Shown: positions 34,297 through 44,207 of the stretch, piece by piece
How positions within the stretch are numbered: position 1 is the first letter of the stretch
Layout: each line of letters starts with the position of its first letter
Assembly (NCBI GenBank): GCA_049999725.1
Contig: JBNGIS010017611.1
Location: forward strand, 1 to 50,795
Direction: 5' to 3'
DNA: 50,795 bases
Source of the DNA: Haplomitrium mnioides
Lineage: Eukaryota > Marchantiophyta > Haplomitriopsida > Calobryales
The notes under the pieces: generated by a model
What the model was told of the DNA's origin: nothing
The model's database searches: none
The model's input: only the letters and a program-made list of their open reading frames with translations
Translations under genes and position numbers: made by a program

Positions 34297-34857
34297 TGTA
34301 AAAGAATTCAAAGACCGACTTCCAAATAAGTAATACTTCAAGACAACTCTAAAAGAGTTACACAACTCAAGGCCAATAAGTAAACCAAAACCAAGAGTGC
34401 TAGCTAAAGTCAAGCAACCAAAGAGCCAAACTGAATTGAAGGGAACNNNNNNNNNNNNNNNNNNNNNNNNNNNNNNNNNNNNNNNNNNNNNNNNNNNNNN
34501 NNNNNNNNNNNNNNNNNNNNNNNNNNNNNNNNNNNNNNNNNNNNNNNNNNNNNNNNNNNNNNNNNNNNNNNNNNNNNNNNNNNNNNNNNNNNNNNNNNNN
34601 NNNNNNNNNNNNNNNNNNNNNNNNNNNNNNNNNNNNNNNNNNNNNNNNNNNNNNNNNNNNNNNNNNNNNNNNNNNNNNNNNNNNNNNNNNNNNNNNNNNN
34701 NNNNNNNNNNNNNNNNNNNNNNNNNNNNNNNNNNNNNNNNNNNNNNNNNNNNNNNNNNNNNNNNNNNNNNNNNNNNNNNNNNNNNNNNNNNNNNNNNNNN
34801 NNNNNNNNNNNNNNNNNNNNNNNNNNNNNNNNNNNNNNNNNNNNNNGTACTATTACA
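34297..34857 (-). repeat. F left LTR (3' LTR), with 400-N gap
   Basis: The first 150 bases match 42440-42588 closely and the last bases GTACTATTACA match its end. N run 34447-34846 is a 400-base placeholder; the right LTR predicts about 270-280 bases there, so the gap size is nominal or the LTR holds extra sequence. Confidence 0.9.
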
Positions 34858-34904
34858 TAATCTCCACCATCTAATCGATGACGTCCTCATCATTATCGCA
34901 ACTT

Positions 34905-35080
34905 TCAAAAATTTTAATAGCTTCTTGAGCATTCTTAAGATTTGAAGAAGGTTTCTAAGTAGCATCATAAAGTGGATAGCCTTTCCACAAAACCTTGTAT
35001 TGAACTTGAGGATGCCGCCCGTGCTTGATAACTCTTTTCACCAAAATGCGGTCTACTTCAAATTCTTCATGATCATCAAG
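34905..35080 (-). pseudogene. pol: F chromodomain at the integrase C-terminus
   Basis: The minus strand reads EEFEVDRILVKRVIKHGRHPQVQYKV... then LWKGYPLYDAT, a recognisable chromodomain with the conserved Trp and aromatic positions. In chromoviruses it guides integration to marked chromatin. The tail after it has stops. Just upstream are MCHVSKLKPF and a Pro-rich linker typical of the end of chromoviral integrases. Confidence 0.88.
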
Positions 35081-36300
35081 AACAATGGCCGGAGGAGGAA
35101 GTTGAACACAATTTGGAAAAGAAGATGGACTAGGAAAAAAAGGCTTAAGTTTAGACACATGGCACATATGATGAATCTTCATATGAAGAGGAAGATCAAG
35201 TTTATAAGCAACAAGAGAAATAACTTGAGAAATAGATAAAGGATTAATCTAAGTAGAAGATAACTTACAAACTTGAGTATCTAAAGACAAAGGAAGATCA
35301 TGAGTGGATAACATAACTTGGTCATCTAAAACATAAGAGCAATCACGACGATGACTATCGACATATTGTTTTTGTTTATTTTGAGCAATAGTAAGATGGT
35401 TGCAAGCATCTTGCAAGGAAGAAGATAAATGAGACAAAAAAAGTAGAAACACTTGAAACATTAGAAGAAGAAGGAGAAAGCAAACCATCGGAAATAAGAG
35501 GATGTTGACCCGAATTAAGAAAGAAAGAAGAAAACCCAGAACTTGCTTGATTGGAGTTGTTGTAGGCAAACTCCATAGCCGGTAAGAAACTATCCCAATC
35601 AAGGTGATAAAAATTGATGAATGCGCGAAGCATATCCTCTATAGTATGATTAGCACACTCTGTTTGCCCATCTCTTTGTAGATGATAAACAATAGACATA
35701 GAAAGTTTGGTTTCTAAGAGTTTGAATAACTTTCGCCAAAACTTTCCAATGAAACGTGGATCCTTATTAGATATTAACACCTTGGGCATTCCGTGATGGC
35801 AAAAAACAGTATCAAAGTAAATTTTTGCCAATTGTGGAGCATCCACTGTATCCACCATTGGCGCTAAATGAATATGCTTTCTCAGCTTATCCACAAACAC
35901 CACAATAGTAGTAAACCCACGAGGCGTAGTTGGAAGTGAAGTGACAAGATCCAAACTTACATGTTCCTAACGACCAATAGGAATTGCTAGCGGTTGAAGA
36001 AGTCCCGCTAGTTTTTGATTCAAAGCTTTGTTTTGCTAACAACTTTCACATTAACAAAGAAAACCACGAACATCTCGAACCAAGTTAGGCCACTACCAAG
36101 TGCGTTGAAGCAACTCTGTAGTCTTATCCACTCCAAGATGCTTAGAGATAGGAATGTCATACGCTTTTTGTAAATGAGCCATTTGAAGCGTATCATCTTG
36201 TGGAACATGTATTTGATGGCCTTGATAGAGAATACCATCTCGAATGGAGAAGGAATGAGATGAGACTGCAACCTTGAGTTGTTGAAATGCCACTTACTCT
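35081..36300 (-). pseudogene. pol: F integrase, second catalytic Asp replaced by Asn
   Basis: From the N-terminus: RDGILYQGHQIHVPQDD, HLGVDKTTELLQRTW (zinc region), HVSLDLVTSLP (first Asp), LISNKDPRFIGKFW where chromoviruses have SDRDPRF, so the second catalytic Asp is Asn (AAT, 35766-35768), and HLQRDGQTECAN with the catalytic Glu kept. EFAYNNS and HPLISDG follow. Frames change around 35376-35600 and stops occur in the zinc region. The N-terminus is fused directly to the end of RT (about 36275) because most of RNase H is deleted. Confidence 0.88.
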
Positions 36301-36353
36301 TTGGCGGTCCATTGAAACTTGACCTCCTTGCCTAACAGATCTGTAAGTGGTGT

Positions 36354-36358
36354 AGCAA
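36354..36358. repeat. Target site duplication of E, left copy (AGCAA)
   Basis: Perfectly repeated at 40169-40173. Removing E and one copy restores F's RT thumb coding sequence (YAHIA(I/T)PLTDL by comparison with G). Confidence 0.95.
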
Positions 36359-37998
36359 TGTCACGCCTCTTCCTCCTTTCTTAACACCCAATTGATGCTA
36401 TTTCAGAGCACAAATGGGACAAAGAACAACCAAGCTCTTTAATGAGATGGCCCCAGAACCTTCTTTAGTGAATTCAGGTCTTAACAATCCCGAACTTCTC
36501 ACCTTGTATTTCCACACTTCTCTCAACCCAATCCAAGCACAAGTCAGGCTTGCATTCCTTTCCACCACACACAGAGCAACCACAACTCAATTGACTTCGG
36601 GGTACACACCAATAATATGCTTGATGTAAATCTGGTTGCAGATACTCAATGTAACCTCCAATGAACAAGGGTGTATGCAATTATTACACAGGAATGAACT
36701 TGCAGCCTTCTCCTACAAGCTGCATCTTAACACAACCAAGGCTAATCACTCCTCCAATCATTGAACTATCAACAAGGCCAGCTACTCTAGCACCCAAACA
36801 AAGCAGAGCTATCTGATTTAATCTATCAACAGAATAGAAATTACAACCCAAGTGTGGAACCCATCTTATTAGCGTTCCTAAGCACATGCAAAACTATCTC
36901 TCTCTCTTCTTAACTCTCCTAACATCACTCCCCCCACTATTATGCAGCGAATTTTCACCAACACTTCAGCCCGACCAGAATTGTAAGTAAGGTAGCCCTT
37001 GTTTTCACCCAAGTCAACCTGAATTCTCCCATGTGATCTGACTCAACCTTCTCAACCGAATCTCTTGTCCATTGAAGTTCTAGACAGAGGTTCAAAATTT
37101 GTGTCCCAAATATGAGTCCTGACTCTACAAACACAACAACACCAGAAACATTATCCACACTACCACTCTCTCCCCACTCACACACCCTGTCCAGATAGTT
37201 GTTTAACTTCCATCGCTAGAAGCCTTGAATTTACTTCCTCAAGCTTGGAAGAGGTCTTATTTGACTTCCACCTCTAGAAGACAGCCCTCCTACCTGTTTG
37301 ATCACCCACTCCACCCGAGAATTGGCTGGATCATCCCCGCAGTGTGCAGGCACTAACATGGCCGCTCCTCTCCCTTCTCCACAAGATTGTAACACCAACA
37401 GCACTCTCCTAATGCTTCAAGGACTGATCTCTTGCACAAACCAAAGCTAAGACGACACCAGAACCCCCCCTTGGCTGCCCATCACGAAATACAAACCAAA
37501 AGAATTCTCCTCTCCTCCAAGTGTTGGTCCACCTCCAAATGTTGGACTGCCTTCAAAGATGAGGCCGCTTGAGTAGTCTGAGCCTCTAGAGCCTCCCGCT
37601 CAATGATTCCCAGCACCTCCTCAATCCACCTCCACCCTATGATGGCCTTCCTTCACGAGTACACCCACTTCACCTAAGGTCTCACCAGAGCTCTCTCCTC
37701 CGTATCCCGCTTCTCTCTTTGCATGAAATAATCAGTCCTCATATCTTCAGAGCAAGGTAGTCTATTCCTGCACTTGTTTCCCCCCCCCCCCCCAACCTTG
37801 ACGATTCATCACCGCCCTTCCTTGAAGGTCCCCGTTTCCCTTATGTGACAACTGAGAGGTGCATCTTGCCTTTTCACACAAACCGCAAGTGAATTTTTCT
37901 AGATTCAAAGCCTATAATGGGCGCCAGCAGTTGCGGTTTGTTGTGCTCTTTCCAACAAGACTAATCTCACACCAATCTGACATTTGTAGCTTTGGTAA

Positions 37999-38435
37999 TC
38001 AACGTTTGAAGAGACATACATTTTCCTTTGTTTTTTTTCCCTTTTTTAGCTTTACAGTCCATAACATCCTTCGGATATCAGGCATCTGGCACGTGGCACA
38101 TCGGGGGAGCCCATTGGATTCTTCAAACTCGTAAACCCGTGAGATTCCTTGGACGTCGGACAGTGAACACGTGGCNNNNNNNNNNNNNNNNNNNNNNNNN
38201 NNNNNNNNNNNNNNNNNNNNNNNNNNNNNNNNNNNNNNNNNNNNNNNNNNNNNNNNNNNNNNNNNNNNNNNNNNNATCGGCGTTTGAAGAGACATACCTT
38301 TTCCTTTGTTTTTTCCTTTTTTAAGCTTCACAGTCTGTAAGATCCTTTGGATATTAGACATCTGGCACGTGGCACTTTAGGGGAGCCCGTTGGATTCCTT
38401 GGACTCGCCAACCTGTGAGATTCTTTGGGACTACA
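37999..38435. repeat. Large tandem duplication in E, spanning the 100-N gap
   Basis: Sequence from AATCAACGTTTGAAGAGACATAC... at 37999-38175 recurs at 38276-38435 after the gap: both units share the T-rich start, ACATCTGGCACGTGGCAC and GTAAACCCGTGAGATTCCT-like parts. The period with a nominal gap is about 280 bp. Related shorter copies of the GTGAGATTCC block recur at about 38515-38660. Confidence 0.8.
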
Positions 38436-38666
38436 GGTCAACTTTGAATTGTTGGTCAAAGGTGACAGTCCAACTTCCCTGTGGAAAACGGTGTCGGTCG
38501 GTGCCTCCTCGGACACGTGACACTTCGAGGTAGCCCGTTAGATTCCTCAAACTCGTAAACCCGTGAGATTCCTCGAACGTCAGACAGTGAACATGTGGTG
38601 CTTCGGGGGAGCTTGTTGGATTCCTTGGACATTGGACAGCGGATACGTGGCGCTTTGGATTTTTTA

Positions 38667-38860
38667 TAGATCGCCTTTTCGACACCCTTTGTTCCTCCTA
38701 TGGTCGGACCGTCGATAGATTGCTCTTTCGGCACTCCTTGTTCCTCCTCTGGCCGGACTGTCGATAGATCGCCCTTTCAACTCTCCTTGTTTCTCCTCTG
38801 GCTGGAGCTAATAGATTGCCCTCTCGGCTAATCCCTCCCTGCTCGCCCGGTTGGATCTCC
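38667..38860. repeat. 49-bp minisatellite in E
   Basis: Units starting TAGAT(C/T)GCC at 38667, 38716, 38765 and 38812 (spacing 49, 49, 47) share CTCCTTGTTCCTCCTCTGG and CGGAC(C/T)GTCGA. Confidence 0.85.
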
Positions 38861-39525
38861 CAACGGATCCCTGATAAATGGGCTCTCCACGTCAGAAGAT
38901 CACTCGAAACCCACTTAACTGGGCTCCCCACTTAGGGAGGCAGAGTCCTATTAAGCCCTACTGAGGCCCGCCACTTCTCTGTGAAGACTCGAGGACTCCC
39001 TCCATCGGACTACGACCGTTGGACTCCTTCGGACTGCGGACGTAGGACAGCGGACCTCGGACCCCCTCCATCGAACTGTGACTGTCGGCCTCCTTCAGAC
39101 TGTGTACCTCGGACTCCCTCCATCAAACTGCGACCGTCGAACAGAAGACTTTGCACCCCTTCGGGTTGTGGCCGTTGGGTTGTGGACCGTGGACTTCCTC
39201 CATCGGACTATGACCGTCATCCTCCTACGGACTACGGACCTCAGACTCTTTTAATAAGTTGTGAAAATGCTCGACATAGAAACTACAATGAGCTCTCTGT
39301 TGAACCAACCCCTCACATTCCTCCGTCGAAATTTCTCACTTCGCCGACATACTTGTCGAACTTTCCAACTTGTCCTCGCTGGATTTGCGATAGATCACCC
39401 TTTCAGCTAATCCCTCCTTGCTCTTCCGGTTGGACCTCTCAACGGATCCATATTAAGTGGGTTCTCCACATCAGAAGGTCACTCGAACCCACTTAATCGG
39501 GCTCCCCACTTAGGAAGGCTAAGTC
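38818..39525. repeat. Duplicated ~130-bp block flanking CGGACT-type repeats in E
   Basis: 38818-38950 and 39395-39525 are copies (CGGCTAATCCCTCC, CAACGGATCC, TCAGAAG.TCACTCGAA, CCCACTTAG). Between them, 38980-39260 is a degenerate array of CTCCATCGGACT, GACCGTCGGACT and GGACCTCGGACT units, about 12-40 bp each. Confidence 0.78.
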
Positions 39526-40168
39526 TTGTCAAGGAAGACTGCGGCCGTCGAACAGTGGACCTCAGACTCCTTTGGACTACGGACATTGGTTAACTTCCAG
39601 AAGGTCGTTCTTCCTTATTTTTACTTGATTCTCTTTGATTCAAATTGCATTACGATTGCCTCAAGCTCTTCTCTCTGTGAAGCTATTGCACGCCTCAAAT
39701 GGTTACAAATTGAGGATGCAATGGTCAAAAACTGTTGGCTCTTTTGTTCTGCATCCCAACTTCCACTCCCTTCCTCCGTTCTTGCCCATTTCTCCACTTA
39801 TGGCCGTGAACTTTGTCTCCCTTGTCTCGCCTTGATAGTAGTCCTCTCCTTTTATCCTCCTCAATAGGTTGGAAGTGAATCTTAATGTCTGCTTTTCCTT
39901 TTTTCTGCCTAAAGTTTCCTACGTCTTTGTTCTTTTTGCTGTCTCCTCCACATTCCTACCCTACTCTGGTTTCCTTTGTGGCTCCTCAACCTTTCCCTCC
40001 ATGTCTTATAACCTCAATCCTTCCCTTCTCTCCAAGCATGTCTTGAGTTCCTTTGAAGTACATTGGAAGCCCGTTTGACCCAAAACATAGAACCTGCATG
40101 GCTTCTCACTTAATTTTTTGAATTTTTTTTGAAAATATTACACAAAGTACCTTCAAACCTGGCTGACA

Positions 40169-40173
40169 AGCAA
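40169..40173. repeat. Target site duplication of E, right copy (AGCAA)
   Basis: Exact match to 36354-36358. Confidence 0.95.
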
Positions 40174-41100
40174 TATGTGCATTATAATAGATGAATCACC
40201 GATAGAAGCTTGCCAATCCATTGAAGGCTCTAATGTCCTTTGCCTCTTTTGGTGTTGGCCACTCAGTAATAGCCTTGATTTTCTCATCTTCCATCTTTAT
40301 GCCATCCACAGACACCTTGTACTACAAGTAAGTAACCTCTTGCTTCCAAAATTTGCACTTGGATCTCTTACAATAAAACTTCCAATTGCGCAATCTTTGC
40401 AAAACTTCTTTCAAATGATTGTGATGCTCAACTTTAGCTTTGCTAAAAATAAGAATGTTATTCAAGAATACCAAAACTGACTTATCCAATAACCCATCAA
40501 AAATTTGATGCATTTCATCCATGAATATGGCCAGAGCAATAGTGAGACCAAATGTAAGGACCTTCCACTCAAAATGTCCATACCTCGTGCAAGAAGTTGC
40601 CTTCAACACATCACTTGGCTTGATAGGAATTTGCCAATAACTACTTCAAAGATCGAGCTTGGAGAAGAAATGCGCACGACTGAGTTGATCCAACAAATCA
40701 TCAATACGCGGTAAAGGATAAGCATTCTTTATAGTTTGCTTATTCAAACCGCGATAATGAGTACAAAGACAAAATCCACCATCTTTATTTGGTACAAAGA
40801 ATACTAGTGCTCCTCAAGGTGAAGTACTATGCTAAATGAAATCCTTCTCAAGAAGATCTGTCAAGGTCTTGCAAAGCTCTTCCAACTCTTGTAGCAAAAA
40901 CTTGTATATAGGCCGATTATATAAAATACTTCTTGGTATCAACTCAATCAGAAAAGACATTCCATGATCATCTGGTAACCCTTTTGGCAAATCATCCGGA
41001 AACACATCTAAAAACTCCTTCAAGATATCATCAATCATTGAGGTCGGTATAGATTTTCCTCCCTCCTTATTCAAGTCCACAATAGGCTTGATCTATACAA
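40174..41100 (-). pseudogene. pol: F reverse transcriptase, both catalytic Asp replaced by Asn
   Basis: Minus-strand segments in order: [64 protein letters not shown], and VFLNNILIFSK at the active site, where chromoviruses have V-F-(I/L)-D-D; codons AAT AAC at 40457-40462. The thumb reads MEDEKIKAITEWPTP, GLASFYR, then E interrupts. Several stops are present. Loss of both metal-binding Asp residues abolishes polymerase activity by all family knowledge. Confidence 0.9.
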
Positions 41101-41690
41101 CAAGGACAGACAACTCTTTCTCCATCAAAACATTATGCTGAACTAAATTGGGCTTCTTCACCAACAGTGCTGGACGTCTCAAAAGAAATTGCTTTCTTTG
41201 TAAAGTAACTTGAATTTGTCATTTTGCCCAATCAACTTAAGCAGAACGATCTTCAAGCCAAGGCAAGCCCAAAATAATATCTTACTCTACGAGTGTAATA
41301 ACAAAATCCATAGATTCCTCATAATCTTTGCCAATCCTTAGAAGAAATGGCTTGTGTGAGTGGAATACCTCATGTTTTTTGCCATCGACCACAGTCACAA
41401 AACTTTCCTTGATAGGCAAATATCAACTAGATGAAACAAGGTACTTCTAATTTTTGTCCAATTTTTCATTCCATTGGAACTAATTAAGCTTTCAGTAAAC
41501 CACTCTACTATCTTTATTGAGGTTGGTCGTTTGTCTAGTTTTCTTCTTCAGCAATTGTCGCTTGAATAAGAGCACGTGGTCAACCTTGGCGGTGTGAGCA
41601 ATTTGCAACCATATAACCAAGTTATCAACAATAAAAACATCCTCTACTTTGGCATAGATGATCACGTTCTACATCAATGAGTGCTACTCT
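41101..41690 (-). pseudogene. F protease region and zinc knuckle, poorly preserved
   Basis: The gag end has one zinc knuckle at about 41620-41662 (CFYC, two stops, LG then Tyr for His, then NC), so one ligand is lost. Between 41100 and 41560 the protease is expected; frames such as those encoding DFVITLVE-like peptides are visible, but I cannot place the active-site triad with certainty. Confidence 0.5.
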
Positions 41691-42407
41691 CTACGCCACA
41701 TCAATCTCCATAGGTACAACCTCATTTGGTGGCACACAAACATTTGGCAAAGCTTGTTGTGGACATGGTCTAGCCTCGTTGGTCGCTAGTAGCAAGTTGT
41801 ATCGTTCTGCCATATGCATTGCTTTTTCTAGTTGACAGGGCTCTCTCATTGTCACTTCCATTCTAGTGTGAGGCTTCAATCCTTGAACAAAACGATCCAA
41901 AGCTTCTCACTTGCCCATATTACGAATTTTCATATTGATATTCTAAAATTCCGTGACATAGCTCCTTACCGTACCAAGTTGCTTCAATTCTGCCAAACGA
42001 TCTCTTGTCACCTTTGGAGCATTCAAAGCTCTAAATCTTAGATTTACCGCTTATTTAAACTCTTGCCAAGAAGTAATTGGAGTGACAAATCCACGTTGAG
42101 CTTACTCAATTTGATATCTCCACCAAGTTTTTACCACTCCTTTCAACTGACTTGCAACAAATAGAACTCTTCGACCATCCTCTCTTATACTCGTAGCCTC
42201 AAAATATTGCTCACAATCGAACAAGAAATTCTCAAATGCACCAAGAATCATCTTCCCATCATAAGCTTTTGGTTTGGGAGACTGCACATGACTTTCTTCT
42301 TCTTGAAAAGGTGCCCTTTTTCCCATTTGCATTAGAACTTCTAGCAAGCAAGAAAGATGTTCAATTTGTTGTTGCATCGCTTGCATCTTCACTTTTTGAT
42401 TCTCCAT
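41691..42407 (-). pseudogene. gag: F gag
   Basis: Starts MENQKVKMQAMQQQIEHL (possible coiled coil) at 42407, then KPKAYDGKMILGAFENFLFDCEQYF, FVASQLKGVVKTWWRYQIE, the gag capsid signature with the WW motif. After stops it continues with LRFRALNAPKVTRDRL, ALDRFVQGLKPHTRMEV and HMAERYN. This is the typical chromoviral gag order. Frame is maintained across the first stops. Confidence 0.87.
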
Positions 42408-42424
42408 TCCACCAAAAAGAACCG

Positions 42425-42438
42425 TGGCTCTGATACCA
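42425..42438 (-). promoter_or_regulatory. F primer binding site (initiator Met-tRNA type)
   Basis: The minus strand reads TGGTATCAGAGCCA, one base after the LTR. This is the standard primer site for plant initiator Met-tRNA. Confidence 0.93.
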
Positions 42439-42439
42439 A

Positions 42440-42869
42440 TGTAAAAGAACTCAAAAACCGACTTTCAAATAAGTAATACTTCAAGACAACTCTAAAAGAG
42501 TTATACAACTCAAGGCCAATAAGCAAACCAAAGCCAAGAGTGCTAGCCAAAGCCAAGCAACCAAAGAGCCAAACCAAATTGAGAGGAACTCCAGAATAAA
42601 GAGTAGGGCTAAGAAGCCCTTCTATTTATACAAAAGAAGAGGGTGTCATCCCTCTTTCTTCACTTATAGGTCACTTCTTATTTCAGCCCAAAAGTTGACT
42701 CTCTACCAAAAGGAACTTTGAATACAAATAACCTAAAATTGACTCTTCACCAAAAGTGACTTCAAAGGTAAATAATCCAATCTTAACCCTAAAAGTGACT
42801 CACTACCACTTCCTTCACTCCTCTCTATTTTTTTTATAAATAGCACAACCTTATGCTTGTGCTATTACA
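42440..42869 (-). repeat. F right LTR (5' LTR), 430 bp
   Basis: TGTAAAAGAACTC..GCTATTACA on plus. It matches the readable parts of 34297-34857. The adjacent host sequence from 42870 continues the C LTR. Confidence 0.92.
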
Positions 42870-44107
42870 GTGTGGTTGGCAGAGAGGATCGTCTCAAAGG
42901 GTGATGCAGTTCTCGATTGAAACCTCAGCTTGATGGGCTTCTTTCGATAGAGCAACAGCCTACCAACGCTAGGCATGTGGGTGCAGATGACTAAAGAAGA
43001 GGTGCTTCTTGTGAGTATTCTTGTTGCTTGGGCAAATCCACCCCACACTATAGCCTCATGCCCTCATCTGGGTCCATCTTACCAGTCCAAGTCCTCTCCT
43101 CGAAGTCCCACGCTTGCCTCTACACTCTCACCTAAACCTTCTTGGGCTCCTACTATTCCTCTCCGCTTTCACTCCTTGTACTTCGACAACCTCTCCTTTG
43201 TGTTTTTTGCTTGTATATATATATTCCCCCATAGGGCCAACTGCTTCGTGTTAGAGAGCGGTTGGACCTTCTATAGCTCTAATTTTATTCCTCTGTTACT
43301 TACGATCTTCTGCTAATAACCTTGTTAGGAATTTATGATTTCTGCACAAAGTAATCTTAATCTTGCTCAAGCAGTAGTGGTGGTTCCTCATAACTTTGTA
43401 TGCACATGTCTCTTTTGTGGCTGCGTGTTTTCTTGGCACTATGATCTTCATCACTTCGTTGTGCTCTTCCTCTTTTTATAGTGTCAGTTATTAAGGTAGC
43501 AACATCTACCATTGGTTCTCTTTAAACGGTGAGGAAGTCTACTAATGGTTGATCGATGGAACTACTTTGAGAAGATCTGATCGTCTTGGCTAAAAAGAAG
43601 GATCGGACTAGCCCCATGAGGAACATTGAAATGATCTGATGACAATAGAATTGGTGTAGATCGGAAAGAATGATCCGATGAAGATGGGATTGGCATAGAT
43701 CCAAACAGCTAAAGGTAGACCTCGATTAGTGACGGTAGCTTCAATTATCCAACGTGATGGTCAATTCCAAGGTCAACTTCTTTTGATAAGGCACAGCCCG
43801 ACTCCACTTTTCAAATGGAAGTTGGACCGCCACGCTCATACGGAAAAGTACCGATCCGGTACAATCATTTTTGATGTTTGACCAACCCTAATAGAACAAA
43901 CAAAACTTTGATAAGAAGAAAGACTTTGGAATACTGAAAACCTATTCGGACCCCGATCAAGCCCGTCAGCATCCGATGAGTCTGCACGTCCTCTGACCTC
44001 TCTGGTGTTGTTGTTTCCCCTAGATGGTCATCACATTCTTCACTCTTCCTCATTCATTTTGATTTTGATTGTGTTGGGAGCGCATTCTCTCCTTCTTGCC
44101 ATCTAGT
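42870..44107 (-). repeat. C 5' LTR, outer piece (U3 side)
   Basis: 42870-43300 matches 44940-45330; 43340-43510 and 43540-44107 match A LTR (17590-18640) in reverse complement, including AATGAGGAAGA and the shared block TTTTCAAATGGAAG-TTGGACCGCCAC at 43816-43840. It runs into the N gap 44108-44207, where the LTR start should lie by comparison with A (about 40 bases more). Confidence 0.8.
43472..43481 (-). promoter_or_regulatory. Candidate TATA box in C LTR
   Basis: The minus strand reads CACTATAAAAAGAGG within a stretch conserved with A, whose counterpart is CTGTAGAAAGAAG. Position in the middle of the LTR fits a U3/R boundary. Not tested. Confidence 0.4.
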
Positions 44108-44207
44108 NNNNNNNNNNNNNNNNNNNNNNNNNNNNNNNNNNNNNNNNNNNNNNNNNNNNNNNNNNNNNNNNNNNNNNNNNNNNNNNNNNNNNNNNNNNNN
44201 NNNNNNN

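Larger units (their letters stand above)
36359..40168 (-). mobile_element. Element E: solo LTR (3810 bp) inside F
   Basis: TGTCACGCC..GGCTGACA termini with a perfect 5-bp target duplication and no internal coding sequence. The first 100 bases align with the C inner LTR end (21366-21458), and 36900-37700 aligns with the D LTR around 21950-22660, so E belongs to the same group and lies in the minus orientation. It is the longest LTR here, swollen by several tandem repeats. It contains a 100-N gap (38176-38275) and a run of 14 C at 37780-37793. Solo LTRs arise by recombination between the two LTRs of a full element. Confidence 0.92.
34297..42869 (-). mobile_element. Element F: chromovirus (Ty3/gypsy with chromodomain), interrupted by solo LTR E
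   Basis: LTRs at 34297-34857 and 42440-42869 have TGTAAAAG..ATTACA ends. On the minus strand the order is 5' LTR, initiator-Met primer site (42425-42438), gag, protease area, RT, integrase, chromodomain, polypurine tract (GGTGGAGATTA at 34858-34868) and 3' LTR. Without E the element would be about 4.8 kb, close to small chromoviruses such as Reina; that clade name is an inference. The flanking 5-mers CTTTG and GTGTG match only at three positions, so the target duplication is decayed or absent. RT and integrase have lost catalytic residues and most of RNase H is deleted. Confidence 0.9.
19279..44107 (-). mobile_element. Element C: oldest Ty3/gypsy layer, partial, host of A, D and F
   Basis: C reads on the minus strand. 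Preserved are gag and the first protease codons (19279-21339), primer site (21340-21357) and a 5' LTR in three pieces: 21366-21458, 33635-34296 and 42870-44107, separated by D and F. The outer LTR start lies in or next to the N gap 44108-44207. Everything downstream of the protease start is missing, cut where A's LTR ends at 19278. Joining the LTR pieces gives an order that matches A's LTR in reverse complement, which supports the reconstruction. Confidence 0.8.

Noticed and set aside
34240-34968. Open frames of 182 and 242 codons
   Set aside because: Most of the length is N bases that cannot contain stop codons.
42425-42438. tRNA-like sequence
   Set aside because: It is the 14-base primer site complementary to a tRNA end, with no cloverleaf around it.
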